From assembly GCA_050084985.1 (NCBI GenBank), contig JBITNC010000001.1:162502001-162566000 (forward strand): a DNA stretch of 64,000 nucleotides, given 5' to 3'. The notes beneath the pieces are model-generated. The model had not been told where the DNA came from, ran no database searches, and saw only the letters and a program-made list of their open reading frames with translations. Origin of the DNA: Nageia nagi (taxonomy: Eukaryota > Pinophyta). Positions 46,543 to 56,869 of this stretch are shown here, piece by piece; position 1 is the first letter of the stretch; each line of letters opens with the position of its first letter. The translations under genes and the position numbers were made by a program.

Positions 46543-47170
46543 ATTTTTTATTATTATAATCTAAATAAAAGACATAAAATTTTGAAAAAAAGATAATTTT
46601 TTTAAAAACTGTAAAAAGAAATATTATTATTTTTTCTAAAAAAATAGAAATATAAAAAATTGTTAAAAAATAGTATTTTTTATAATATAAAAATTAATTT
46701 TATTTATATATATATATTCAATTTTATAAAATTGTAAAAAGAATTACAGTATAGTAAAAAAATTACAATAATAACATATAGTAAATAAATTTGCAATAAT
46801 TTTACTCAATTCTACACTCAGTAAAACTTGCAAATTTTATCTATAATAACGAATTATTGCATATTATTTCTACATGTTAAGTAATATACTTTAAAAAATT
46901 GTAAATAATAAACTAAAATAATGAATAGCAATAACATAAAATTAAACTAACATGTTAGTATAACAACAATATATTATTTACTTTAATCAAATTTTGTTAA
47001 ACTTAAACTTGATAATCAAGGAATCAAAAAGGTTAGTAATAAAGCAAAATTTGATAATAAACAAGGTAGGAGGAAACTTATACCTTCAAACTTTTTTTAC
47101 CTCATCAAAGTATATGGAGAAAGAAAAGGAATGGACCTTCAAGGATGTTGAAGAGCAGCTTTCAAAAATT

Positions 47171-47182
47171 GTTCTAATACCA
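47171..47182 (-). other. Primer binding site of A
   Basis: The coding strand reads TGGTATTAGAAC two bases from the LTR, two mismatches from the initiator-Met site. Confidence 0.75.
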
Positions 47183-47184
47183 CT

Positions 47185-47518
47185 TAAAGAAATTAACACT
47201 TTCTGAATTAACTTCTAATCTTCCAAGATCTCAAAAAGGCACTTTCAATATCAACACAATATCATAATAATTAAAGCCAATCACATAAATAACATAAGAT
47301 ATAAAGTGGTTCCTCTCTTCTTGGGATTACGTCTACTAACTAAGATCATTTTATTCTCAAGGATCTCTTTTGCAAAATCTCTTCTCTCTCTCACACTCTA
47401 AACCTATAGCAAAGCTTGCATTACAATTGTGTAACTAGAGAAAGGGAGGGTTTTTCTCTTTTCATAAGAAGAAATCCACTATATGATTAATTCTTTTTCT
47501 ATTTTTATACTCATACCT
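47185..47518 (-). repeat. 5' LTR of A, truncated (334 of about 453 bp)
   Basis: Homology to 31034-31486 runs from TAAAGAAATTAAC to ATACTCATACCT and then stops. The last 120 bp or so and the right target copy are missing; D's 3' region follows. Confidence 0.82.
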
Positions 47519-47630
47519 AAATGTTTTTAAACCAAACGTATATATTTGTACAAACTACTCACCATGAGTTTTGATATTGACGGTAAGATAGACACTTTGT
47601 AGGGAATTTAGGATGATTTTCCACAAGTCA

Positions 47631-48135
47631 CCAACAAGAGATTGGAGGTGATTATGAAACACCATATAGGGAAAAAGAAAGAGGATGAGCCTACATTGGA
47701 TATGGAGGGGCTTTGATACCATATGAAGAGTAATGATGAGCTCTCACATTCCATGTTGGGCCTAGAGAGGCTTAGGCAACCAATGTCATACATGAAGGAG
47801 TTTCAATACCCCATGTTGATCCTGGAGATGTTTGGGCACCCAACGATGGAAATAGAGGAGTCTTGAAATTCCACACTTGACCTAAAGAGGATTGGGCACC
47901 TAAAATTAGACATAAGGGAGTCTTGGTATCCCATGTTGGAACTGGAAAGAGTTGGGCACCAAACTATAGAGATAAAAGAATCTTGATATTCAAGGTTGAG
48001 CATGGAGGGGCCACAACATCTCACATTGAGTTAGGAGGGATTCTAACATCTCACATTGAATACAAGAGAGAACTGGAGCCCCATATGAGAAATAGGGGGA
48101 GTTTGGTGCCCAACATTAAGCTTGGGGAAGTCTTG
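47631..48135 (+). repeat. 60-bp (20-codon) tandem array in D
   Basis: About eight units at exactly 60-base spacing (clear starts at 47751, 47811, 47871, 47931, 47991 and 48051), sharing CCCATGTTGGA, GAGTTGGGCACC and GAGGAGTCTTG blocks. In the plus frame from 47751 the unit reads like YPMLELERVGH..IEIKES, with occasional stops at Gln or Trp-type codons. Antisense is open too (47803-48024). It lies between D's missing pol and its polypurine tract. Confidence 0.88.
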
Positions 48136-48258
48136 GCAATAACCATGGAGCAAAGACTCTACCTTTTTCACTCACACTTTCTTTTCTTGATGGTTTTATA
48201 GGTACATCTCTTAGGAGTCTTCTAGATTATCACTATCATAGTTGGATGCCTAGTATGT

Positions 48259-48519
48259 ATGAATGCATCAACATTTCTGTATATAATCTTGGGTCTTCTA
48301 AGAACTATTGCACTAGAATACTTGCAGGCATTTTTGTACTTAATGTGGATTATCAAAAGCAGATTAAATATTAATAGCATATCAAAAATTTTACATGCAG
48401 TGTTAATGCATGAGAAGGGGGTCCCAATGTTTGATATAGGGCCTTCATTATGGGGAATATTTATTAAAGTTGCATTCCACTCCAACATACTACAATTAAT
48501 AAATCCAAAGGATTCTTGA
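48259..48519 (+). CDS. Unidentified 86-codon ORF in the 3' part of D
   Basis: MNASTFLYIILGLLRTIALE begins a hydrophobic stretch of about 35 residues that could span a membrane; the rest is polar and ends NPKDS. It lies between the 60-bp array and the polypurine tract. The frame may be chance; no homology is recognised, and no start context or partner supports a function. Confidence 0.2.
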   Translation: MNASTFLYIILGLLRTIALEYLQAFLYLMWIIKSRLNINSISKILHAVLMHEKGVPMFDIGPSLWGIFIKVAFHSNILQLINPKDS

Positions 48520-48568
48520 AATATAATATGTTGTGGTATTCCACAATTGTTTGAGGGCAAGCAATTCA

Positions 48569-48581
48569 AGAGGGGAGGCTA
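48569..48581 (+). other. Polypurine tract of D
   Basis: AAGAGGGGAGGCT followed by A, then the LTR's TGTAAC. Position and composition fit. Confidence 0.75.
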
Positions 48582-49687
48582 TGTAACATCCTCTTTTATA
48601 AAATATAATTAATTATAAAATTCTATGGATTTCTCTTTGTAATTATTTATTTATGCATTAGTTGTTAGTAATTGGGATAGAAATTATAAAGGTCCATTGG
48701 ACCTCACTGTGAGCCCCAAGTGGGATGTCTTCCTTACAAGCATAGGCTAGCATGATTTAATGTTATTTTATATACTTAGAGATCTCAAGAATTGATTGTA
48801 TAAATCCCAAAACCTTTTATGGGCATATAAATAGGATCTAGGTATATGTATGACTCCTAGAAACCCAAGAAATAACATGGGGGGGACTTTTAGGATCCTA
48901 ATGTTTGATTGGAGGCATCCCATCACCCTTGGAGGTCCACATAACACCTTAGGAAAGATCTACACCCCATACATGAGCACTTATGTTTGAGGCATTTAAG
49001 TGTCCCTAGGAGGATAACATTGGGTAGGCCAGCAATGGATGATTCCGAGGTGAAGTTCTAGATCCATACTTGAGCTATATTAGGTGTTAGAGCATCATTA
49101 CATGGATATACCTGATTTGATAATATTTCTTCTACCATCTAGTGGAAATAAATCTTGGTGCAACATCAAGCAACCTTCCCCTAGATGCAACATCTAGGAG
49201 GGTTAGCAGGTTGAGGGATCTTGCTAATCCACAACTAAGGTGTAGCATCTTAGTCCATCTGGTGGTATTTTGAGGTCACACTTCTACCTTTAGTGGTTTC
49301 TAGTCATGGTAGTTCTACATGAGAGCATCTAGGCTTGAGGGAGTGAGGTTTTCCCATCCATTATTCCAGTATTGATCATATTTGTATGCCCTAGTTGGCT
49401 CCTTGGAGGCTAGTGTTGAGCCCTTTAGGCTTGGTATTATATCATTTGTCATCTCTCATATTTAATACATCCATTAGCATCTTAGATCTCAATATTAATA
49501 TCTATATTTGATGTATATGCTTCCATACTTATAATGGTAGGGTATTTTGGTGCATTCATGCTTATATATATGAGACATTGGTATTATGGGATTGTTTATG
49601 CTTCAATTTGATGCTTTAGTCCAGACATGGGTGTATATTTACCTGTATATAATTATTTGTATTTGAGATTATGTTTGGGATCTTACA
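48582..49687 (+). repeat. 3' LTR of D (1106 bp)
   Basis: Starts TGTAACATCCTCTTTTATAAA, ends GGGATCTTACA, followed by the target copy CATCA. Homologous to 20497-21593 over its whole length. Confidence 0.9.
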
Positions 49688-49692
49688 CATCA

Positions 49693-50420
49693 TTAGAGAT
49701 AAAGAATGGTATTGGTAAAGAAAATAAAAAGGTCATAGGAGCCCCTCACAAATGAAATCACCCAAACCAAGAAAGAAAAAATTAAACTAATTTTGGGGTT
49801 CTAAAGCAAGTAATATCAACAACATCAAGTCTAGTACCCAAAAGGTATTTAGAACTATAATGTGAAAGTAGAGAAGATATATGAAAGCTTGAATGGTTAG
49901 TTGATTGAAGTGATGACATCTACAAGATTACAGTAGTCAATTTTGAATTCATCTCAGGTGGAATAGGATGATGATGCAAAAAGTTAAAAATCTAGTGAAG
50001 GTTTAAAGCTTAAAATTGAGGATAATGAATGAATGCAGTTCATATAATCAATAGAATAGAGTGATTCCATCAATGAAGCTTCAACAACTAGTTTTGAACT
50101 AATTCGAGGAGAAAAAGAGTGAGGATATTAGCAATTGGGAGTCTAATTACCAAAAGAAGGTAGAATTCAAAGTTTATCCATGATCATACATACAAAGGCA
50201 TGAAAGACTAATAAAATCATCCTATGATATCTTAAAAGTGATCTTGAGAGTAGAAGCAGTTGTTACACTAGTAATAACTATTAAAAGAGTCAACTTGAGG
50301 AGTGGAGAAACTAAAGAGCGTGACTAAATCAATAGAACCATGCATACCATATGTAGGATATATGATGGTATTTCAAAGGATTTCTCCAAGTTTAGTTCTA
50401 ATTTTCTTTAAGGATAACTT
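49693..50420 (+). pseudogene. Possible continuation of the coiled-coil locus
   Basis: Removing D joins 20496 to 49693. The sequence after the junction is again Lys/Glu/Ser-rich in broken frames (AAGCCCAGGAAAAA-like text near 49765, then stretches such as EEKKSEDISNWES near 50110). That fits a continued decayed coding region, but no motif proves it. Confidence 0.3.
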
Positions 50421-51035
50421 TGATTTAACCAACTGATGGCCATTAGCATTAGTTAGAGCTTAAGTTTAGTCAATATATTTTGATACAATTCTACCTATAA
50501 ATAGGAGGCAATTCAATATAATATGGGTTAGACATTTAAGTGTTTTCCCTCTACAATGTTAGTAAGGTTATTTTTTGAATACAAGTATGACATGCTTGAA
50601 CTTTTATCAATTATTTATTCATTTATATGCTTAAATTATTATGCATGATTCACAACTTCATGGATAAATATTAAGTTATTGTCTATTAGTATCATATCTG
50701 GATAGGATTGCTAAATAAGGTGATATGATTTATGATTGTTAATTTGTATTTCCTTCATTCATTCCACTTAAGGAAGCCTGTGTTGGTCAAAGATATTAAT
50801 TTTAATTACTTTCCTACACTTTTGTCTTTTATCTCTTTCATGCACCCTAAGCCTTCAACTAGTAGTGTAGTAGACCCTCCCCTAAAAGGAATCTAGCCCA
50901 ATATATAAGGTATCAATCTACATACCAAAATTTGAACAATAAAAAGTAGTTTATCCTTAGTTACTTGATTGGTTGTGATTCATAGGAAAGTGAATATTAA
51001 ACAATCTTGATCAACAATACCACCATGGAAGTTCT
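50421..51035. other. AT-rich DNA with a TATA-like element
   Basis: CTATAAATAGGAGG at 50503-50516 is a good TATA-box sequence, followed by T-rich sequence. It could mark an old LTR or a promoter; no LTR ends were found. Nothing else recognised. Confidence 0.3.
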
Positions 51036-52295
51036 ATAAAAAGGTATGGATATCCATCAAAAGGTAGCTGAAAATAGTCTTTTTTATCAAATATTATTGT
51101 TGTGAATGCCAACATGCATGATGCAATTATTATTTAATGGACTAAAATGATTAAATTATTTGATAAAATATATCATCAAAATGCAATCCAATGGAATGGA
51201 ATAAATATATATATATATATATATATATAAGAAATAATTTAAATATTTCTCATAATTATTATATATTTGTAATCAAGATTTAACATAAACATTACTTTTT
51301 ATAGTTGGTTCTCAAGTTCTTCATTAGATCAAAGAGTTTACAGTTGATGAAATTGCATTTACTGAAGTATGTCTTCTATGGAGTTTTTACATACATTAAA
51401 GGCATGTCCTTGACATCATGTAGAAATAGAGAGTATGTATTCTACCTGCATGCAAAATATATGTATTTTTCTAGTTACAAATAAAATATATTTATTGTTC
51501 TATAATGAAGTTTTTTAATTATACACATGAGGCATAATAATAGTTTTCCAATATGCATGATACAAATATTATTTAATAAACCAAAATGGTTAATTTATTT
51601 GATAAAATATCTCATCAAAATGCAATCTAATTGAATGCAATTATCTTTAAGATATGCAAAAAAATAGATTTTCAAGTATAAATATCCATCAAAGAGTAGT
51701 TGAAACTAGTTTTTTATCAAATATTATTATTGTGAATGCCCTGATATATATATGTATACAAAATATGGAATAATAAGTAAGGATCAAAAACTATTTGACA
51801 ATGGGATTTCATACAATATATCATCTATCAAAGAGTATTTGAAAATGGTCTTTCATCGAATGTTATTGTGAGTACCTTGGTAGATATGTATGTATAAAAA
51901 ATTTCGAAGAATACATAAAGCTTGATAAATTATTTAACATGGGAGCTTTAGAAGAAGGTATGGATATCCATCAAAGAGTAGTTGAAAATTGTTTTTCATT
52001 TAATGTTGTTGTTATCTTTTCCTTGGTATAAATGTATACAAAATATTGTAAAAATATTTGATAAGATGCAAATTCATTGATTGTAAATCATGCAAATACA
52101 TGAACATTTCTTAATTAAAAGAGCAACATGCTTTTCATGAGATACAAAATAAATGAGTTTCTTAAAAAATATTTATTCCTTATCGAGATGCAATTTCATG
52201 CACTGCAATGGTCACAAGATATGCACAACATGGATTTTCATCAAATGTTATTGTTGTGTATTCCCTTATATACATGTATGCAAAATATCATTTTT
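51036..52295 (+). repeat. Local repeat family, five copies
   Basis: A segment of about 80 bp, GGTATGGATATCCATCAAAG, AGTAGTTGAAAATAG, TTTTCATCAAATGTTATTGT, TGTGAATGCCTTGGTATATA, occurs near 51040, 51690, 51830, 51960 and (partial) 52230. A second block, ATGCATGATACAAATATTAT with TTTGATAAAATATCTCATCA, recurs at 51106 and 51553. Copies are diverged and irregularly spaced. An AT microsatellite lies at 51207-51229. Confidence 0.75.
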
Positions 52296-52603
52296 ATTTA
52301 ACAAGATACATGACACAAATACAAATTCATTGACTATAAATCATGCAAATATAATAAAAAATGGCTTTCAATGCTTACTTTTATAGCTTGGGTAGATTTT
52401 GTTGTAGGAAATACTATTTTTTTAGGTTCTTTAGAGCTCTGCTAGTTTGGGTTGATTGGGTGAAATGAGATGATGAGCTAGAGTTAGAGTTTTATGTGGT
52501 TTTAAATAAGCTCGAAAACTTGCATTAATGGCATATCCTTGATGTCTTGAATATTGATGGCCTTAGGAAGCATGGTTCTCTTTTTTTAAAAAAAAATATC
52601 TAC

Positions 52604-52935
52604 ATATTTGAGAAACTAATATTGAATTTTAGTTTCATGTATATGTGATAGGGTTTTTATTTTTACATATTCGTAAAACTAATACTAAATTTTAGTTTCA
52701 TGAATATATGATAGAGTTTTTATTTTTTAAATCTAGGTTTACATATTCATGAAACTAATGTTATATGTTAGTTTCACAAATATGACATATTACTTTAGCA
52801 AATATATGACAAAGTTTTTTTTTAATTTAAGTTTACATATTCATGAAACATTAATTTGTGAATATGAAATATTATTTTAATGAATATGTAAAAATGAAAA
52901 AAAAAACTCATGTGCATATTCATGAAACTTATATG
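52604..52935. repeat. Tandem palindromic repeat, four copies
   Basis: Units of 60-95 bp begin TACATATTCATGAAACTAAT and continue TTAGTTTCATGAATATATGA, so each unit carries an inverted pair (ATTCATGAAACTAA and TTAGTTTCATGAAT) able to form a hairpin. Units start near 52604, 52663, 52740 and 52832. Confidence 0.78.
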
Positions 52936-52939
52936 TAGT

Positions 52940-54990
52940 CTTAGCTTCATGAATTTCTTACCAAGTTTTCTTTGATGTATTAATTTCGATGGATTAGGTT
53001 CAAGAAGATGATCAGATTATCACTAAGAAGTGGATGGTACCCACAAAATTTTTCAATCGATATGTTAGAGTACGCAAGCCACACACCATTGTGAGGTTGT
53101 CAAGGGGCATAAAGTCCCTTAGCTAGACAACTCTAGATCCTTTTTGAACTGTGTCTGAACCAATAGGATGTAAATTCTAGCAGATAAGATGTATGTTGGT
53201 TAAGAACCATTTTCCAACAATTAAAAAGTTATTTTATGGGCATGATGGAATAAATGTGTTTAGACTAAAGTAGGAGGTTGACGATCACTTGTAGTGGTGG
53301 TCACAATATGCACTTTCATGCAACATACATAATTATCCTCCTTATGCATGAAATTATTGCTTCATGTTAGCTTATTTTTATCATCTTGTTTAATTATTTA
53401 GAATGTTCAAAAATTTGAGTATTTTGTACTAGAGATTAATATGCTATAACATCAGGAAAAACCACCCATTTTCATTCGCTCAATTGGTAAGATGACCCAC
53501 TTTACAACTCAAGTCATGACATGATTCTAAGAATTTAATCCTCCCTTAATTGTACAAACTTTTAGTAAAGGTGTGTAATGGAAAACCAACACATCCTTAT
53601 TTTTGAAGAATAAATCTAATTCTTACAATTGTAAGTTATTTATAACTATGACTTTATTCTTTAGAAAAAAAAAAACTATACCCTTTCTACTAGGGATCAA
53701 ATTTGAAGGCCTACTTTAATTTTTTTAAAGGTCAATTTTTATGATGCCCTTCTTTAATGAAGGTTTAAAAATTATATCATCATTTATTTTAATTATTTAT
53801 AAAATATTTTCCTTTGTAAAATCGTATTAAAAATCACATTAAGTTTTTTAAGAATCATGCAAGGACTTGATATGTCTATATATAGATGTAAGATTTACTT
53901 TAATGGTGGTTGGTATTCATTATGTAAGTGATGCCATGTACTTGTATCGTATTTGGTTGCAACTCAAGCTTTCTTATGTGTCCAAGGAATCTCTTATTAT
54001 TGGATATAGGAAATTAGTCTGGGATGCTAGACTTATTACCCTCCATTATCTAGGATTCCTCAGTGGCTTCTAGTTTGATATATTTATCATCCTATACGTT
54101 CCATAGGTAAGAGTGGCTTATTCATATCCCATATTCATTTGTAAAACACACATGCAAGTTATCAAAACTATAGTTATATAGTTTTCTAACTTATTTTATT
54201 GCAAATAACTTTGTAGATTGTACTTCAATTTTTTTTCCAAGAATTTGGTATTAACAATAGTTTTCTTTGTCACCCAAGTTCAATAAAGTTCATTATTATG
54301 TTCATGTTTTAATAATTTGCATTAACCTATGTGATTATAAGGCTTTCTATTTCAATTTTGGATTATTTTAATATTTATGTAGATGATGTTCTGACTAGTT
54401 GTACCATAGCTCATAAAAAGAGGAGAAATTACTTCAATTAGGATAATGTTGCTCCTCATATTCTTATTCCAATACTTATCTAAGGTTTATCATACAATAT
54501 CTCTCATGCAAAGGATGCAAAAAGTAACAACTTATATTTTTGGTATAGTATGGTGGGATTTTAGCCTAAACTTAATAGCATATTTTATTACATCTCATGT
54601 AAGTGGGTATGTACCATTGACAACTTTGATTAATTATGTCCATCTTTTAATTGCCATATTTGTTTTGTTTTCTCTAATATAAATTTGAAAGAATATACAT
54701 GGTATTTTTATTTTGATCAAATTATAATAATAAATTAAACCCGTGACAATTGAACAAAGAATAATGAATGCTTCTAGATCCTTACTAATGTAAGGCTTTC
54801 ATTACAAACTATATACTTGAAAGAAAAATAGATTGAAAGAAAAATAAATTGAAGTCTTAAAATTTTTCTCCTCATCTACCAAACAATAAGAGTAAAATCT
54901 TTTTTAAATGTTACGAAAGTTTGAATATTTCTCAAATCATGCATCACTTGAGCATAGACATGATTATGTGTCTGAGGTGTAGCCTCTTTG
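52940..54990. other. AT-rich DNA, nothing firm
   Basis: ORFs of 63-78 codons (53867-54073 and 54446-54682) are hydrophobic, as expected of translated AT-rich sequence. No motif, repeat or RNA gene recognised. Confidence 0.5.
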
Positions 54991-55005
54991 TACTGTGTGT
55001 CGTAG

Positions 55006-55488
55006 AAAACTTTCGTTCGGCAGCTTTATCGAGACCTGTTGAGAGAAGATGTTTCATGTTTCTTCGACAAGGCCTTGCTACTTGCCCAGAACTTTCCTTC
55101 GCTTATATTTAAAGCTTTTGAAACTTGCAAAATAGCAGTTGTGGTTCTTTCTAACGAATTTATTCGTTCAAAGTAGCCAATGCTGGAACTCTCCGCTTTC
55201 ATTAGCGCCATGAATTCAGGCAAAAATGCCAACCTCAAACTACTGCCCATATTCTTCATGATTAGCCCAAGGGAACTGTCTCAGCTCACAAAAGACAGTC
55301 CTGAATGGCAAAAGTTGGATATAAGCGATTACGAAATAGGTAAATGGCAAGATGCTCTAAAAGAAGTTCGCTCCATTAATGGATTGCTCTTCCGCGAGGG
55401 CAAAGATGAAGTGGAATTCAGAGACGAAGTTGTGAAAACAATCTCCGCTTCCTTAAGCGACCCAATCCGGAGTTCCCCATTGAAATAG
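55006..55488 (+). pseudogene. TIR domain of a plant immune receptor, one amber codon
   Basis: One frame runs from 55006 to the stop at 55488 with a single internal TAG (55177-55179). It reads KTFVRQLYRDLLREDVSCFF (first helix and B strand), NFPSLIFKAFETCKIAVVVL (strand C), then SNEFIRSK-stop-PMLELSAF, NANLKLLPIFFMISPREL (strand D), and WQDALKEVRSINGLLF (last helix). This is the order of a plant TIR domain, which cleaves NAD+ in cell-death signalling. The stop sits exactly where TIRs have the Trp before the catalytic Glu (the Glu of MLEL is present). The first strand (DVF..HRG) is not readable upstream. No NB-ARC follows, so the source was a TIR-only or TIR-X gene, or a separate first exon. 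Confidence 0.82.
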
Positions 55489-55494
55489 AAGCAC

Positions 55495-55690
55495 TTCAAA
55501 ATCTAAACCAAAGCCAGAGTGAAGTAACATCATTACAAAACCCTTCTTCTAATTACGTTTTGGATATGCAGGCAAGCGTGAAGTTCGGCTTTTTAAATAT
55601 TGAGGGAAGTGTGAAGTTCGAAGCTCCTCAAAATAAAAATCCAAAACCAGAGGCAAAGTGAAGTAACAGCATTGCACAGCCTTTCTTCCT
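55495..55690 (+). repeat. Tandem duplication after the TIR ORF
   Basis: About 60 bp (TCAAAATCTAAACCAAAGCCAG, GTGAAGTAACATCATT, ..CCCTTCTT) at 55495 recurs at 55624 (TCAAAATAAAAATCCAAAAC, GTGAAGTAACAGCATT, ..CCTTTCTT). A smaller duplication, GTGAAGTTCG, lies between at 55579 and 55612. It looks like a short repeat in the 3' untranslated or linker region. Confidence 0.65.
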
Positions 55691-56420
55691 TGAAGTTTTT
55701 CAAATTTTGTTTTATGTCGGGGTTGGCATCAAAGCTACATTTGCTTAGCTTCAACTTAGATGGTTGTTCTTTCTTTAACTGCTCTTTGTTGAATATTGTA
55801 GTTCTGTAATTCAATTTCAGCAATTCAATTTGATGTAATCGTGGTTTTTTTTTTTTTCTAAATTGAACAAAACTTTTTATACTCAACGTTGTTGTAAAGA
55901 TCTGCTCAATTCTTAATCATCCAATGTTTACTTCTTGTAAGATAGATGAACTTGTAAGTAATTTTCAAACTTTTTTTTTAAATTATCAAAATTTTTAAGA
56001 ATATATAAAGTTAATATGCTAAAATCACTGAAATTAAATTTCATTTAAATTTAAAATCGTGTAATAAAAAAAAAATCTATGACTCAATTAACATTTTGGA
56101 TGGAATGAGGGAACATGATGCACCCAAGGTGCAGAGGTCGTAGTTGTTTGACTAGACTTGTGGCAAAACCATGCAGCCTTTCCGCGTCACCCTCCAGCAC
56201 TTTGGATGGATAGATCGAAATTTGAATAGATTTGTTCATTTTGCTTTATTTTGTGTCCCAATTAAATCTCCTTCTGTGCGCAATTGCAAAGTTGTAGTTT
56301 TATTTTAATTTTTACTTTCCTTCCATTGGGATTTTAGCGTCTTGAATGTTCTACGTTGTGTAGATCGTGGATAGAAATTGGGTAGAGGGATAAGAGATAC
56401 TTAGCAAACAAACAACAGAA
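55691..56420. other. Spacer after the TIR remnant
   Basis: T-rich with runs of T near 55848 and 55968. A GC-richer stretch at 56105-56400 has no recognised coding signal. Confidence 0.5.
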
Positions 56421-56426
56421 TTATTT

Positions 56427-56790
56427 ATGGCCAAAAAAGACCGTTCATTGCAACTATTAGCGCATCTAGTCTGTTATTACTATCATTACTATTTTGGGTA
56501 CCGCTTGGATTTCAGGGTCGGAGGAAGAGTTTCCGTCCAGGAATACATCCATGATCCAGGAAATTCGACTTGGATCGTACCTCCGGGTACAGCACAAAAG
56601 CATTTACCCAGATCAAACTTCCTCGGAAATTACCCAGCACAATATGTTCCGGCAATTTTTTGGTATCTGTCGTCCGCAGTTCGGATTATGTAGAGCAAAG
56701 ATGTCGCAGAACAATCTGAACTTGTGTGGTGTGGAACGTTTCAAGGCCACGGCCAGGAAGGAATGGACATCTCCAACACATGGGTAATAT
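56427..56790 (+). CDS. Unidentified GC-richer ORFs in overlapping frames
   Basis: Two plus frames stay open here: 56427-56693 (begins MAKKDRSLQLLAHLV, ends YLSSAVRIM) and 56494-56787 (begins MGTAWISGSEEEFPS, ends KATARKEWTSPTHG). GC content and lack of simple repeats set the stretch apart from its surroundings, as expected for an exon or its remnant. A TTTCAG/GG at 56515 could be a splice acceptor. I recognise neither protein. The nearby TIR remnant makes a disease-resistance gene cluster possible, but nothing here shows a TIR, NB-ARC or LRR motif. Confidence 0.3.
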
Positions 56791-56869
56791 AGATTCGATT
56801 TCAGTTTTATTGTTTTCTTACGAAGTTCTTTATCGTGTTGAAACTGAAGCGAATATATTTTTCTCCATA

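Larger units (their letters stand above)
45135..47170 (-). other. Leader of A
   Basis: 45135-45790 is homologous to the leaders of B and C. It ends in a short duplication: the TCCAATGGGTTTTGT..AACCCCTAAT block at 45689 recurs at 45768. The rest is AT-rich, with an AT microsatellite and a GC-rich repeated block. No coding signal. Confidence 0.75.
31034..47518 (-). mobile_element. Copia element A, split by B and truncated
   Basis: A minus-strand Ty1/copia element inserted in D's gag. 3' LTR at 31034-31486, pol on both sides of B (32500-33608 and 42862-44130), leader at 45130-47170, primer site at 47171-47182, and a 5' LTR that starts at 47185 but breaks off near 47518. The left target copy would be TAAAT (31029-31033); the right one is gone with the LTR end. 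No gag can be read between the integrase and the leader; a tandem array lies there instead. Confidence 0.85.
20492..49692 (+). mobile_element. Element D: 29-kb Ty3/gypsy element holding three copia insertions
   Basis: The 5' LTR (20497-21593) and 3' LTR (48582-49687) are homologous and in the same orientation. A primer site follows the first LTR, a polypurine tract precedes the second, and CATCA flanks the whole at 20492-20496 and 49688-49692. They are therefore the two ends of one insertion. D's own DNA is only 20497-21933, 30163-31033 and 47519-49687; the rest is copia elements C, A and B. D keeps part of a Ty3-type gag and a 60-bp repeat array, but no protease, RT or integrase. The junction at 47518 lies in a truncated LTR of A, so pol was probably lost in a deletion that took that LTR's end as well. 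Confidence 0.9.

Noticed and set aside
47803-48024. Minus ORF with a 20-residue repeat (GYQDS..SISIVGCP)
   Set aside because: It lies antisense to D's orientation over the 60-bp array; kept only as a remark, since the array is open in several frames.
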